A DNA stretch of 30,111 nucleotides from Deltaproteobacteria bacterium (GTDB lineage Bacteria > Desulfobacterota_E > Deferrimicrobia > Deferrimicrobiales > Deferrimicrobiaceae). The position numbers were made by a program, and so were the translations under genes. The notes beneath the pieces were generated by a model that saw only the letters and a program-made list of their open reading frames with translations, made no database searches and was not told where the DNA came from. Within the stretch, counting starts at the first letter, position 1. Each line of letters opens with the position of its first letter. Shown piece by piece: positions 9,414 through 17,231 of the stretch. Where the stretch lies: positions 1-30,111 of the forward strand of contig JAMDCN010000002.1 of the NCBI GenBank assembly GCA_023489025.1, given 5' to 3'.

Positions 9414-11798
9414 TTATTTATTGACCTTCTCCACACGAACACGCGTCGATTGCCAGGAGGTTCGACCGCTGAGCGGGTCCACCAGGTGATCGATCAACGC
9501 GACGGGATTCGATCCGATGTTCTTGGCATACCTTCCGGATTCCTTGTGACCATATCCGAAAGGAACGCCCAGGATCTCGGAAGAAACGGTCGGGACGACC
9601 TTTACGCGCAATGTAACGGATCCTTTCACGGACACAACGCGAATGAGATCTCCATCCATGAGAGAGAGCCTCTTCGCTCTCTCCGGATGCATTTCTGCCC
9701 AAGGTTTCCAGTACAAGCGCGGGATCAGTCCGGAGACCTCCTGCAACAGCGGCTGGCTGGCCCCCTCCCCGGTCATGTTCATCAGGGTGGTAAAGGGCGC
9801 CAGGAGGAAAGAATCCGGGGTTTCCGTCTTCCGGATCGGGGCCTCCAACAGCGTGTGCAGGGGCGTGTCCCCTTTTTGCGTTTCCCGCCCGTAACTCAAA
9901 AGAGCCCTCTCCTTGAGGAGTGCGTCGAAACGGGCGACGGTGGGAAAAGTGAGCTTCTTTCTCTTTTTCCATTCCGCTTCGGGATATTCGCCGGGATCCC
10001 ACCAGCCGCCTTTCTCTTGCAGCAGACGCCAGAAATCCGCAAACGCGGGGTAGCTGTACACCTGCCAGCCACGTTTCCGCAGCTCTCCGAGGAACTGGAG
10101 GGAAACGGCCTCGAAGAAGGGGGTTCCTTTCCCTGAAGCGAAGATCGGTTTCAACCGCGCCTTCAGGTAATCCGAGTAGGGCTTCCCTTGCTGGTCAGGG
10201 AGGGGGGTCGCCCCCATCCCTTTGGCCAGCTGAAGGAGAATGTCCCCGATGGAGCGAGCGCCGGTCATCGGGGGAACAATCGGCTGTTGCAGCCCCAGTT
10301 GGGAGAAGGGAAGATTCGGAACCGGCAACGTCATGTCCCACTGCTCCAGGTACGTGGTGGTGGGCAATACGAGGTCCGCGTACGGGGAGGTGTCGTCGAT
10401 CAGGGTGGCGAATTGGACCACTTGGGGAATCCGGGACAGCCATTCCTGCCACGGTTTCCGATCGGTCGTCAGGTATAGCGGGTCGACCTGGGCGATCATC
10501 AACATGTTCAGGTCCGGAAGCTTCCCGGCGGAACGGAGGTGGGGCAGATCCTCCGAGGCCCAGTAGGCGGGGAGATCGGACTCCGGGGCCAATTGCGGTT
10601 TGAGGGAAAAGGCCCCCGATCGGGTGTTTACGGAAGGGACCGGGGTTGGGCCCCAGGGAAGCGGTACCGGCTCGCGCCATAACCCTTTTGCGGAGAAACT
10701 TCCTGAGAGGGCGTTGAGACCGGCCACCGCCCACTGGGTAAAAAGGGCGGTTTCGCTCCGATCCGACACGCCTCCGGAAAGGGCCAGAGGCGCTTTGGCG
10801 GAGCTGAATTCCCGGGCCAGCCGCAGCAGGGTTTCCGGGGGGACCCCGGTAATGGCGGAGACCTTGTCCGGAGGGTAGTCACGGGTGACCATGGTCAGGA
10901 AGTCTTCTTTCCCGCCCCGGAAGTCCTGCGTATAGCGGGCAATAAATTCCTCGTCGAAATTTTTATCCCGAAGGATCACGTACGCCATTCCCAACGCAAG
11001 GACCCCCATGCTCTCAGGCCGGACCTGTACCCATTCCGTCGCGTTTTTGCCGGCTTGGGACATGCGCGCGTCCACGTGCACCATCTTCAGGCCCGTTCGG
11101 GGCCGACTTTCTTTCAATTTCCCGTAGAGGCGGTTGAAATAGACCGGGGACGGGGGCCCCTCGAGGAGGTTTGTCCCGAACGTGAGAAGGTAATCGGTTT
11201 TTTCCAGGTCGAAGGCAAGGGGGGGGGATTCCCCGAACGCCTGCCAGAAACCGAGTTCGTTGATGCCCGGAGCCCGCCAGGGGAAAAAGTTGGTGGAGCC
11301 CATGCGGGTCACAAAATCCCCGGCGAAGTGCGTGAGCAGCGTGTTCCGGTCTCCGAAGAAAAACCCGAAACGATCGGCCTGTTTTTTCTTCAACAACCCC
11401 TGAAGCCCTTGGGATATCCGGCCGAGAGCTTCTTCCCAAGAGATGGGCTCCCAGGAGGATTCTCCTTTTTTCCCTTTGCGCCGCATGGGCTGGCGGATCC
11501 GGTCGGGGTGATAGAGCAGTTCCAGTCCGGCCTCCCCCATGGGACAGGTGAAGCCGGTGTTGACCGGTGCGATGGGATTGCCGAAAATCCGGACCGGGAT
11601 CTCGTCGATCAAACGGACCCGGATGCCGCACCCCGCAGGGCATTGGCCGCAGGTGGACATCTTCCATGTTTCGATGCGGGGACCGTACTGCAACTTTTCG
11701 ACCCATTTATCCGGGATCGCCCAGACCCGGGAGATTCCCCCGGCGGCAACGCCTGTGATCCCCAGCATCTGCAGAAAATTGCGACGGGTGATTTTCAT
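9414..11798 (-). CDS. qrcB: Molybdopterin-oxidoreductase-like subunit, QrcB-like, Tat-exported, complex B
   Basis: This 794-residue protein starts with a Tat leader (TRRNFLQMLGITGVAAGG). An N-terminal cluster motif CxxCxxxC...C (C50, C53, C57, C85) is followed by the molybdopterin fold and, at the end, the dinucleotide-binding-like domain (EMHPERAKRLSLMDGDLIRV, VPFGYGHKESGRYAKNIGSNPV). Where active enzymes carry Cys, Sec or Ser as metal ligand, the aligned stretch TNFFPWRAPGINELG has none that I can see, so it may be a non-catalytic scaffold, as reported for Qrc and alternative complex III. It lies between the pentaheme and ferredoxin genes with gaps of 16 and 15 bases. A true periplasmic molybdoenzyme remains possible, but the missing ligand and the gene order favour Qrc. 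Confidence 0.87.
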   Translation of the reverse strand: MKITRRNFLQMLGITGVAAGGISRVWAIPDKWVEKLQYGPRIETWKMSTCGQCPAGCGIRVRLIDEIPVRIFGNPIAPVNTGFTCPMGEAGLELLYHPDRIRQPMRRKGKKGESSWEPISWEEALGRISQGLQGLLKKKQADRFGFFFGDRNTLLTHFAGDFVTRMGSTNFFPWRAPGINELGFWQAFGESPPLAFDLEKTDYLLTFGTNLLEGPPSPVYFNRLYGKLKESRPRTGLKMVHVDARMSQAGKNATEWVQVRPESMGVLALGMAYVILRDKNFDEEFIARYTQDFRGGKEDFLTMVTRDYPPDKVSAITGVPPETLLRLAREFSSAKAPLALSGGVSDRSETALFTQWAVAGLNALSGSFSAKGLWREPVPLPWGPTPVPSVNTRSGAFSLKPQLAPESDLPAYWASEDLPHLRSAGKLPDLNMLMIAQVDPLYLTTDRKPWQEWLSRIPQVVQFATLIDDTSPYADLVLPTTTYLEQWDMTLPVPNLPFSQLGLQQPIVPPMTGARSIGDILLQLAKGMGATPLPDQQGKPYSDYLKARLKPIFASGKGTPFFEAVSLQFLGELRKRGWQVYSYPAFADFWRLLQEKGGWWDPGEYPEAEWKKRKKLTFPTVARFDALLKERALLSYGRETQKGDTPLHTLLEAPIRKTETPDSFLLAPFTTLMNMTGEGASQPLLQEVSGLIPRLYWKPWAEMHPERAKRLSLMDGDLIRVVSVKGSVTLRVKVVPTVSSEILGVPFGYGHKESGRYAKNIGSNPVALIDHLVDPLSGRTSWQSTRVRVEKVNK

Positions 11799-11814
11799 GT
11801 TTTGCTCCCGGGAC

Positions 11815-12318
11815 CTATCGATGACATGTCGCGCAATCGGTGTTCACGTGGTTTTTGGCATGGCAATCGATGCAAAACGCCATCTTGATGGGAAGATACG
11901 GTTTGGAAAACGGGAGCGTCATTCCGGGCACGTTCCCGTGGCACGTGAGGCAGGCGACCTTTCCGATCGACACATGTCGCCGGTGGGAAAAATAGGCGTA
12001 ATCGGGCACCCGGTGAACCTGTATCCATGGGATGGGTTGATTTTTCCGGATATAATCCACCAGTTTTTTCTCTTCTTTGCTCTCCGTCATCGGTTGTTCG
12101 TGACAGTCTTTGCAAATTCCGATGTTCGGGATCGAGGCTTTTTCATGGGTCAGCACCCGGGTGTGGCAGTCAAAGCAATTCAAGCCGGCATCTTCGAGAT
12201 GTTTTTTGTGATTATAAAGTATGGGTTGCGTATAGTTTACGCTTTCAGAACAACCGGTTACGATTAGTACACAGAGGATCGCGAAGGTTATGGAACAAAA
12301 GGCGAAATGCTTTTTCAT
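11815..12318 (-). CDS. qrcA: Pentaheme c-type lipoprotein, QrcA/ActA-like, complex B
   Basis: The 167-residue product has a lipoprotein signal ending at Cys23 (LIVTGC). Five heme sites follow: CFDCH (48-52), CKDCH (69-73), CLTCH (123-127), CIDCH (149-153) and CATCH (162-166). Spare His residues in YNHKKH and YFSHRRHV are likely distal ligands. QrcA of Desulfovibrio is usually described with six hemes and ActA of alternative complex III with five, so the count here fits the ActA side. It is the first gene of the operon; GGAGG lies a few bases before the ATG and a promoter at 12401-12429 reads into it. It would take electrons from, or give them to, soluble periplasmic cytochromes. Confidence 0.9.
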   Translation of the reverse strand: MKKHFAFCSITFAILCVLIVTGCSESVNYTQPILYNHKKHLEDAGLNCFDCHTRVLTHEKASIPNIGICKDCHEQPMTESKEEKKLVDYIRKNQPIPWIQVHRVPDYAYFSHRRHVSIGKVACLTCHGNVPGMTLPFSKPYLPIKMAFCIDCHAKNHVNTDCATCHR

Positions 12319-12369
12319 GGATCCTCCAAGGGACTCTGGAACTTCCTTTCTCTTGGTATCGCCTGGAGC

Positions 12370-12385
12370 GCTCCGGAAACGGAGC
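12370..12385 (-). other. Small hairpin in the qrcA leader
   Basis: GCTCCG at 12370-12375 and CGGAGC at 12380-12385 form a perfect six-base stem with a four-base loop, and a palindrome GGAGCGCTCC overlaps it at 12365-12374. It lies within the predicted untranslated leader of the qrcA transcript, about 50 bases before the start. It has no T-run, so it is not a terminator. A role in mRNA stability or as a regulator site is a guess. Confidence 0.3.
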
Positions 12386-12400
12386 CTCGATTGAGATGAC

Positions 12401-12429
12401 GTTTTATCTTGAATCCTGGAACCTGTCAA
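12401..12429 (-). promoter_or_regulatory. Sigma-70-type promoter for the complex B operon
   Basis: Read on the - strand, TTGACA (12429-12424) is followed after exactly 17 bases by TAAAAC (12406-12401). The -35 is a perfect consensus match and the -10 matches four of six. It points at qrcA, whose start is about 80 bases downstream. A run of nine A residues (the T-run at 12430-12438 of the + strand) sits directly upstream of the -35 and could act as an UP element. Confidence 0.6.
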
Positions 12430-12528
12430 TTTTTTTTTGAAGAGGGGCCACGGAGTGTGAAGAGAATCGCTGCCGGCCGGGCACAGGGGAGAAGACTCGC
12501 GGAGAAGATGGGGGCGGGCATGTTCCTG

Positions 12529-12557
12529 TTGACAAGGCATGGCATTCCGGATATCTT
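12529..12557 (+). promoter_or_regulatory. Sigma-70-type promoter for the complex C operon
   Basis: TTGACA at 12529-12534 is followed after 17 bases by TATCTT at 12552-12557, and the octaheme gene starts 80 bases further on. The geometry mirrors the divergent qrcA promoter, and the two -35 boxes are about 100 bases apart. Nothing else coding is seen in the 319-base spacer 12319-12637. Confidence 0.6.
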
Positions 12558-12637
12558 CACCCGGATATTTTCCTCCGGATTCCGGCTGGCCCCGGCTCCG
12601 TATTTCCTGCAAACGCTACCAGGAGGAATACCGCGCG

Positions 12638-13396
12638 ATGGGCAAACTTTTCGAGAAAATCCCGGACCCGCTGGCCAGACTGATCGTCGTCTTCCTGGCG
12701 CTGGTCGTGGTGGGGGTGATCGTCGTGGTCGTGCTGATCCCCAAGCCCATGAAGGACGTCGAGATGCAGTGGGCCGACGCCGTCAAGCGGGAACAGGCGA
12801 GGCCAGTCAAATATGCCGGCTTCCACGCCTGCGCGGAGTGCCACGACGAGATCTACGAGACGAAAAAGAAGGGATACCATCGGGATCTTTCCTGCGAAAC
12901 GTGCCACGGCCCGGCGAAGGCGCACACGGAAGACCCGGACAAGGTAAAGCCGGTCATTCCCGCCGAGCGGACGTTCTGCCCGCAGTGCCACGCCTACAAC
13001 CCGTCGCGGCCCAGGGGCTTCCCGCAGATCAACCCGGTGGCCCATAACCCGCTGAAAGCCTGCGCGAGCTGCCACAACCCGCACGACCCGAAGCCCCCGA
13101 CCACGCCGAAGGAGTGCTCGGCGTGCCACGGAGAGATCGCCCGGACGAAGGCGGTGTCCCACCACGTGCAGCTGGCGTGCACGACGTGCCACGAGGTGCC
13201 CCAGCGGCACAAGGTATCCCCGTGGGCGGTCAGGCCGACCAAGCCGCAGACCCGCGAGTTCTGCGGGAAATGCCACGGCAAGGACGCGAAGGACAAGATG
13301 GCGAAGAACGCCCCGAAGATCGACCTGGCCGAGCACGGCGAGAAGTACGTCTGCTGGCAATGCCATTACCCTCATTCGCCGGAGGTGGAACAGTGA
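12638..13396 (+). CDS. Membrane-anchored octaheme c-type cytochrome, complex C
   Basis: The 252-residue product has one N-terminal transmembrane helix (about residues 13-35) that is not cleaved by an obvious site, then a periplasmic domain with eight CxxCH motifs: C65, C86, C114, C142, C160, C181, C209 and C239 start them. Free His residues such as YHRD, VAHNP, SHHV and AEHGEK could serve as distal ligands. The density, eight hemes in about 185 residues, is that of a molecular wire. AGGAGG lies about 11 bases upstream of the ATG. The stop overlaps the GTG start of the ferredoxin gene, so the subunits are translationally coupled. Unlike NapC/NirT proteins it has twice the heme number; I do not know a specific named family. 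Confidence 0.9.
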   Translation: MGKLFEKIPDPLARLIVVFLALVVVGVIVVVVLIPKPMKDVEMQWADAVKREQARPVKYAGFHACAECHDEIYETKKKGYHRDLSCETCHGPAKAHTEDPDKVKPVIPAERTFCPQCHAYNPSRPRGFPQINPVAHNPLKACASCHNPHDPKPPTTPKECSACHGEIARTKAVSHHVQLACTTCHEVPQRHKVSPWAVRPTKPQTREFCGKCHGKDAKDKMAKNAPKIDLAEHGEKYVCWQCHYPHSPEVEQ

Positions 13397-14145
13397 ACGG
13401 CCGCAGGACATTCCTGAGAGGTTTCGTCTCGGTTCTCCTCTCCGGGGGAGCGATCGGGGGGATCCTGAAGATAGCGCCCTCGAAGGCGGACGCAAGGGAG
13501 GCTCCTCCGAAGGGGCAGAAATGGTACGGGTTCGGGGTCTCCGTCGACAAGTGCATCGGCTGCGCGCGCTGCATGGAGGCGTGCAAGACCGAGAACAACG
13601 TCCCGCGCGAGCCGTTCTTCTTCCGGACGTGGGTCGAGCGGTACATCATACGGAAGAAGGGGAGCACGACGGTCAAGGCGATCGAGCCGAACGCGGAGCC
13701 GTCGCCCGAGACCGCTTCGGACAAGTCGATCCTGCGCTCCTTCTTCGTGCCGAAGCTGTGCAACCAATGCGCAAGCCCCGCCTGCGTCCAGGTCTGTCCC
13801 GTCGGGGCCACGTTCCAGACGAAGGACGGCGTGGTCCTCGTGAACGAGAAGACGTGCATCGGGTGCCGGTACTGCATCCAGGCGTGCCCGTACGGCGCCC
13901 GGTATCTCCACCCGGTGACCCGGACCGCCGACAAGTGCACCTTCTGCTACCACCGGATCTCGCAGGGGCTCCTCCCCGCCTGCGTCGAGGTGTGCCCGAC
14001 CCAGACGCGGGTCTTCGGCGACCTGAACGCCGCGGCGAGCCCCATGTCCCGATTCCTTCGGATGAACAAGATCCACGTCCTGAAGCCCGCGCTGAACACC
14101 GAGCCGAAAGTCTACTACGCGAACCTCGATGGAGAAGTCCGATGA
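13393..14145 (+). CDS. Tat-exported ferredoxin subunit with four [4Fe-4S] clusters, complex C
   Basis: This 250-residue protein starts at a GTG that overlaps the previous stop (GTGA), with GGAGG upstream. The leader MNGRRTFLRGFVSVLLSGG is a good Tat signal. Sixteen Cys form four groups: C54/57/60/64, C123/126/131/135, C155/158/161/165 and C182/185/197/201. It is the counterpart of the complex A ferredoxin but about 60 residues shorter, lacking the charged linker and having a short acidic insert (EPNAEPSPETASD) after the first motif. It should pass electrons between the octaheme subunit and the NrfD subunit on the outer face of the cytoplasmic membrane. Confidence 0.92.
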   Translation: MNGRRTFLRGFVSVLLSGGAIGGILKIAPSKADAREAPPKGQKWYGFGVSVDKCIGCARCMEACKTENNVPREPFFFRTWVERYIIRKKGSTTVKAIEPNAEPSPETASDKSILRSFFVPKLCNQCASPACVQVCPVGATFQTKDGVVLVNEKTCIGCRYCIQACPYGARYLHPVTRTADKCTFCYHRISQGLLPACVEVCPTQTRVFGDLNAAASPMSRFLRMNKIHVLKPALNTEPKVYYANLDGEVR

Positions 14146-15383
14146 ATCCCGAATTCATACGCAGCCTTCAGGACCTGCTTCCCCAGATCCAGGGGTACAT
14201 CTATCCGAACGAGATCGAGATCCACTGGGGCCTGCTGATCGTCGTCTATCCCTACATCACCGGGGTCGTCGCGGGGGCGTTCATCCTCGCCTCGCTGGTG
14301 AAAGTGTTCAACGTGAGGGAGGTCCAGCCCTTGTACCGGCTCTCCCTCCTCACCGCCCTCGCGTACCTTCTCGTCGCGCCGATGGCCCTGGTCGCCCACC
14401 TCGGGCACCCGGAGCGGTTCTACGAAATCCTCCTGACGCCGCAGACCTCCTCCGCGATGGCGATGTTCGGGTTCGTCTACGCCTGGTACCTGATGGCGGT
14501 TCTCCTTCTCGAGATCTGGTTCGTCCACCGGACCGACATGATCGAATGGGCCGAACACGAGACGGGAGTCATGCGGTTCATCCACAGGACACTGGCGCTC
14601 TACTCGCGGGACACGGGCGAGCGGTCTGTCGCGTTCGACCACAAGGCGCTCCGGGTGATCACCATCGTCGGCATTCCGTCCGCCTTCCTCCTCCACGGGT
14701 ACGTCGGGTTCATCTTCGGCTCGGTCAAGGCGAACCCCTGGTGGAGCAGCGTGCTGATCCCGATCGTCTTCCTGTTCTCCGCCATCGTGTCCGGGGTGGC
14801 GCTGGTCATCCTTCTCTACATGATCATCACGCCGCTCCGGGGCGGGAAGATCGACATGCGGTGCGTCGACAAGGCGGTCGATTTCCTCTTCTACGCCGTC
14901 ATCGTCGACTTCTCCCTCGAATTCGTCGATTTCATCCACCGGGTGTACCAGAGCGAGGAGGAGATCAAGATCCTCTCCGAGATGGTGATGAGCAAGCTGT
15001 TCGCGAGCCTCATCATCGTCCAGGTCCTGCTGGGGATGCTGGTCCCCCTCCTGCTCATCTCCCTCACCAAGATCTTCAAGAAGCGCTTCAGCCTGAACGA
15101 GGATCTGCGGAAGATGGTCTACTTCGTCGCCGTGATCCTCATCCAGTTCGGGATCTTCGCCACGCGGTGGAACGTCGTCATCGGGGGCCAGATGTTCTCG
15201 AAGAGCTTCCGTGGGCTCACCATGTACAAGATGGAGTTCGGAGGGATCGAGGGGCTTCTCTTCGCGATCCTGCTGCTTGCCCTGCCGATCGTCATCCTGG
15301 CCGTACTTCTGAAGATCCTGCCACCGTGGAAAGAGGTCCACGGGGAGGGGGTCTCCGAAGGTGTGGAGGTCGCGGGCTCCTGA
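14142..15383 (+). CDS. NrfD-like quinone-interacting membrane subunit, complex C
   Basis: The 413-residue product has about nine or ten transmembrane helices. Recognisable NrfD segments are IHWGLLIVVYPYITGVVAGAF near the N-terminus and HLGHPERFYEIL in the following loop. Its start shares ATGA with the ferredoxin stop. It is distant from the NrfD proteins of complexes A and B. A cytosolic loop rich in charged residues (DMIEWAEHETG) lies after helix 4. The C-terminal tail after LPPWKEVHGEG is encoded by one copy of the 33-bp direct repeat at 15353-15385, so the last ten residues (VSEGVEVAGS) may be altered from the ancestral protein. The tail lies outside the membrane part and probably does not matter for activity. 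Confidence 0.9.
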   Translation: MNPEFIRSLQDLLPQIQGYIYPNEIEIHWGLLIVVYPYITGVVAGAFILASLVKVFNVREVQPLYRLSLLTALAYLLVAPMALVAHLGHPERFYEILLTPQTSSAMAMFGFVYAWYLMAVLLLEIWFVHRTDMIEWAEHETGVMRFIHRTLALYSRDTGERSVAFDHKALRVITIVGIPSAFLLHGYVGFIFGSVKANPWWSSVLIPIVFLFSAIVSGVALVILLYMIITPLRGGKIDMRCVDKAVDFLFYAVIVDFSLEFVDFIHRVYQSEEEIKILSEMVMSKLFASLIIVQVLLGMLVPLLLISLTKIFKKRFSLNEDLRKMVYFVAVILIQFGIFATRWNVVIGGQMFSKSFRGLTMYKMEFGGIEGLLFAILLLALPIVILAVLLKILPPWKEVHGEGVSEGVEVAGS

Positions 15384-15385
15384 CG
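15353..15385 (+). repeat. Left copy of the 33-bp direct repeat bounding the metabolic island
   Basis: The 33 bases beginning CTCCGAAGG and ending CTGACG recur at 24842-24874 in the same orientation with one mismatch (C to A, third base from the start of the final CTGACG block counted backwards). This copy contains the last codons and stop of the complex C NrfD gene. Identity stops abruptly on the left side and fades on the right. The distance between copies is 9489 bases. Confidence 0.85.
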
Positions 15386-15430
15386 ATCACGCGGCCCTGC
15401 AGACGATCGATCCCGTCCGCGGCGGGCGTC

Positions 15431-16675
15431 TTATTGCCTTTCCATGTCCGATGAATTTGCGGCCTTCTCTTTCCTTTCCAACTCCTCCTTGAATTTTCCC
15501 ATGAACTCCGTTCTGAAATGATCGATTTCCATTGCCTCGTCGTAGTTGCCGGCGAGATAGAGGGCCATCCCTTTATAAACCAGCGCGTCTTTCACTCCGG
15601 AATCAACCCTCAAAGCCTCGTCAAAAAACTTGACGCTTTCACGGTACCTGCCAAGCCCCATCAGTGCGTATCCTCTTCCGATAAGCGCGAAAAGATCTCC
15701 TTTTTCTTGTGAGCAAACCTTTTCCAACGCATCAAGGGTTCCAAGCGCCTCATGGAACTGTCCGAGGTCATTGAGACAAGAGGATTTCAACCGGAGAGCC
15801 CTTCGGTTTTCCGGATCGAGGACCAGCTCCTTGGCACAGCAATATACCGCCTCTTCCAGGCACCCCCTTTGCGCTAGTGCGGTCGCTCCCTCCATCCATG
15901 GGATTTTCGCCCTCGCTTCGTCGACCCCGATGATTTTCATCATCAGGCTTTCGTAGGTCTCCTCGATGACCTTTCTGCCTGAAGAAACCGCCGGGAACCC
16001 ATGACCGGGCAATACATTTCTGATGTCCTTTCCGAGCAATGCCCTTATTCCGAATAAATAATAATCCAACGTTCCTCCAGCATTACCGTCCGGCTCGGAC
16101 ATGGCGTGGGGCAGTACCATATCGCCGGAAAAGACGGTTTCGCTCGGGGCATGATATAGGCATATCCCGTCGATGGTATGCCCGGGCGTGTAGATCACTT
16201 CCCAATCAAGGCCGCTTAGCTCAAGAGTTTCTCCGCCCCGGACCTCCGTGACGCGGCAGCCGGATTTCCTGACCATGTCCTTGAGCTCGCGAGGGCTCGT
16301 TTCATGGAGGATGAGCTCGAAACCGCCGTTTTCGATGATGGTCGGGTACGATCTCAGAAGATCGAACACTCCCATCGCGTGGTCGCGGTGGCCGTGGGTA
16401 ACAACGACTTTTTTGACGTCCGACGGCCTGTAACCTCGCCCGAAGAGATCGATAAAGGCGGTGTAATCGTTGCCGGGATCCACGATCGAGAGATACTTTC
16501 CCGTCGCGATGTATATGTTCGAGGAAAATTCGTATCCGGGCAGCAAGAGAAATTTTTCGAAAAACGGATCCGCCGCGGCGAGAAGACCCGACAGAGGCAG
16601 CCAACCGGGATGCTTCGTCTCCCACTCGTGCGAGGATTTCCCGTTCTCTGTCATATCCACCCGGCCCCTTCCCAT
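15431..16675 (-). CDS. Metallo-beta-lactamase-fold hydrolase fused to TPR repeats
   Basis: The 414-residue protein joins two modules. Residues 45-240 form a metallo-beta-lactamase fold with a full ligand set: THGHRDH (H94, H96, D98, H99), H166 in TPGHT, D185 in FSGDM and H225 in LPGHG. Residues about 265-390 are TPR-like helix pairs (ALAQRGCLEEAVYCCAKEL, ALIGRGYALMGLGRYRESVKFFDEAL, ALVYKGMALYLAGNYDEAMEI). The MBL part looks like the glyoxalase II/thioesterase branch, so a thioester or lactone is a possible substrate; that is inference. It follows the CoA-transferase operon behind two hairpins and so probably has its own promoter. Start codon is uncertain: ATG at 16675, or ATG at 16654 with GGGTGG just upstream. 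Confidence 0.88.
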   Translation of the reverse strand: MGRGRVDMTENGKSSHEWETKHPGWLPLSGLLAAADPFFEKFLLLPGYEFSSNIYIATGKYLSIVDPGNDYTAFIDLFGRGYRPSDVKKVVVTHGHRDHAMGVFDLLRSYPTIIENGGFELILHETSPRELKDMVRKSGCRVTEVRGGETLELSGLDWEVIYTPGHTIDGICLYHAPSETVFSGDMVLPHAMSEPDGNAGGTLDYYLFGIRALLGKDIRNVLPGHGFPAVSSGRKVIEETYESLMMKIIGVDEARAKIPWMEGATALAQRGCLEEAVYCCAKELVLDPENRRALRLKSSCLNDLGQFHEALGTLDALEKVCSQEKGDLFALIGRGYALMGLGRYRESVKFFDEALRVDSGVKDALVYKGMALYLAGNYDEAMEIDHFRTEFMGKFKEELERKEKAANSSDMERQ

Positions 16676-16711
16676 GATCGGTGCCCGAACCCTCCGACTT
16701 TCGGTAAATTC

Positions 16712-16745
16712 CCCCTCCCCCGGTACGGCCGAACCGGGAGAGGGG
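16712..16745 (-). terminator. Strong hairpin between the CoA-transferase operon and the MBL gene
   Basis: Arms at 16712-16724 and 16733-16745 pair over 13 bases with one mismatch around an eight-base loop. On the - strand the stem is followed by AATTT, a weak U-tract. It backs up the hairpin at 16762-16797 and makes read-through into the MBL-TPR gene unlikely. Confidence 0.5.
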
Positions 16746-16761
16746 TATGAGAAGGGAAAGG

Positions 16762-16797
16762 AAAAATCCCGGCGATCACTGGAATCCCCTTCGCCGG
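16762..16797 (-). terminator. Rho-independent terminator of the CoA-transferase operon
   Basis: On the - strand, CCGGCGA (16797-16791) pairs with TCGCCGG (16775-16769), and the stem is followed by GATTTTT (five T at 16766-16762). It starts 15 bases after the stop of the last small gene of the operon, as expected for an intrinsic terminator. The loop is about 15 bases. Confidence 0.65.
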
Positions 16798-16811
16798 AAT
16801 TTCCCCGGGCC

Positions 16812-17231
16812 TCACTCGATGTAGCCCACCTTGTAATCGAGCTTCATCTTGTCGTCGGGCCACCACTTGAAGCTTGTCTTTTCCTGGCCCGGATAGACGG
16901 GTTTATCGCCGATCTTTTCGACGATGAGCTCCAGGAAGTGGAATTCCGTCAATTTGTACTGCCGGATCACATCCGGCGGCAGCAGGACGGCAAGGCCCGA
17001 CTCCTTGGACGTCTTCCACTCGAATGAGTCGTTCGGGGATGCGATCTTTTTCCCTTCGCTGTCGTAAACCCCAAGGATCTTCCCCGAGACCGGGATCCCT
17101 GGCTTGACATCGAGTTCTTCGTATAGTTCATCCGATATGTGCCACCACAGGGCTCGCTCCCCCGTCTTCAGGTATCCCCTCACGAGCATGGGGTCGTACC
17201 CGCAGACGCCCACACGGCATTTCTCAGGCAT
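16812..17231 (-). CDS. Uncharacterised 139-aa protein, last gene of the CoA-transferase operon
   Basis: I do not recognise this family. The product is soluble, with two Cys near the N-terminus (KCRVGVCGYDP) and a Trp-rich pattern (ERALWWHISDELY, FKWWPDDKMKLDY). A central part (KPGIPVSGKILGVYDSEGKK) looks like a small beta-barrel. No signal peptide or membrane helix is present. AAGGAGG lies at proper spacing before the ATG at 17231, which makes the coding call solid. The start overlaps the end of the 100-aa gene by eight bases, showing tight coupling. A subunit or accessory role for the enzyme encoded by the operon is likely, but its function is unknown. Confidence 0.8.
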   Translation of the reverse strand: MPEKCRVGVCGYDPMLVRGYLKTGERALWWHISDELYEELDVKPGIPVSGKILGVYDSEGKKIASPNDSFEWKTSKESGLAVLLPPDVIRQYKLTEFHFLELIVEKIGDKPVYPGQEKTSFKWWPDDKMKLDYKVGYIE

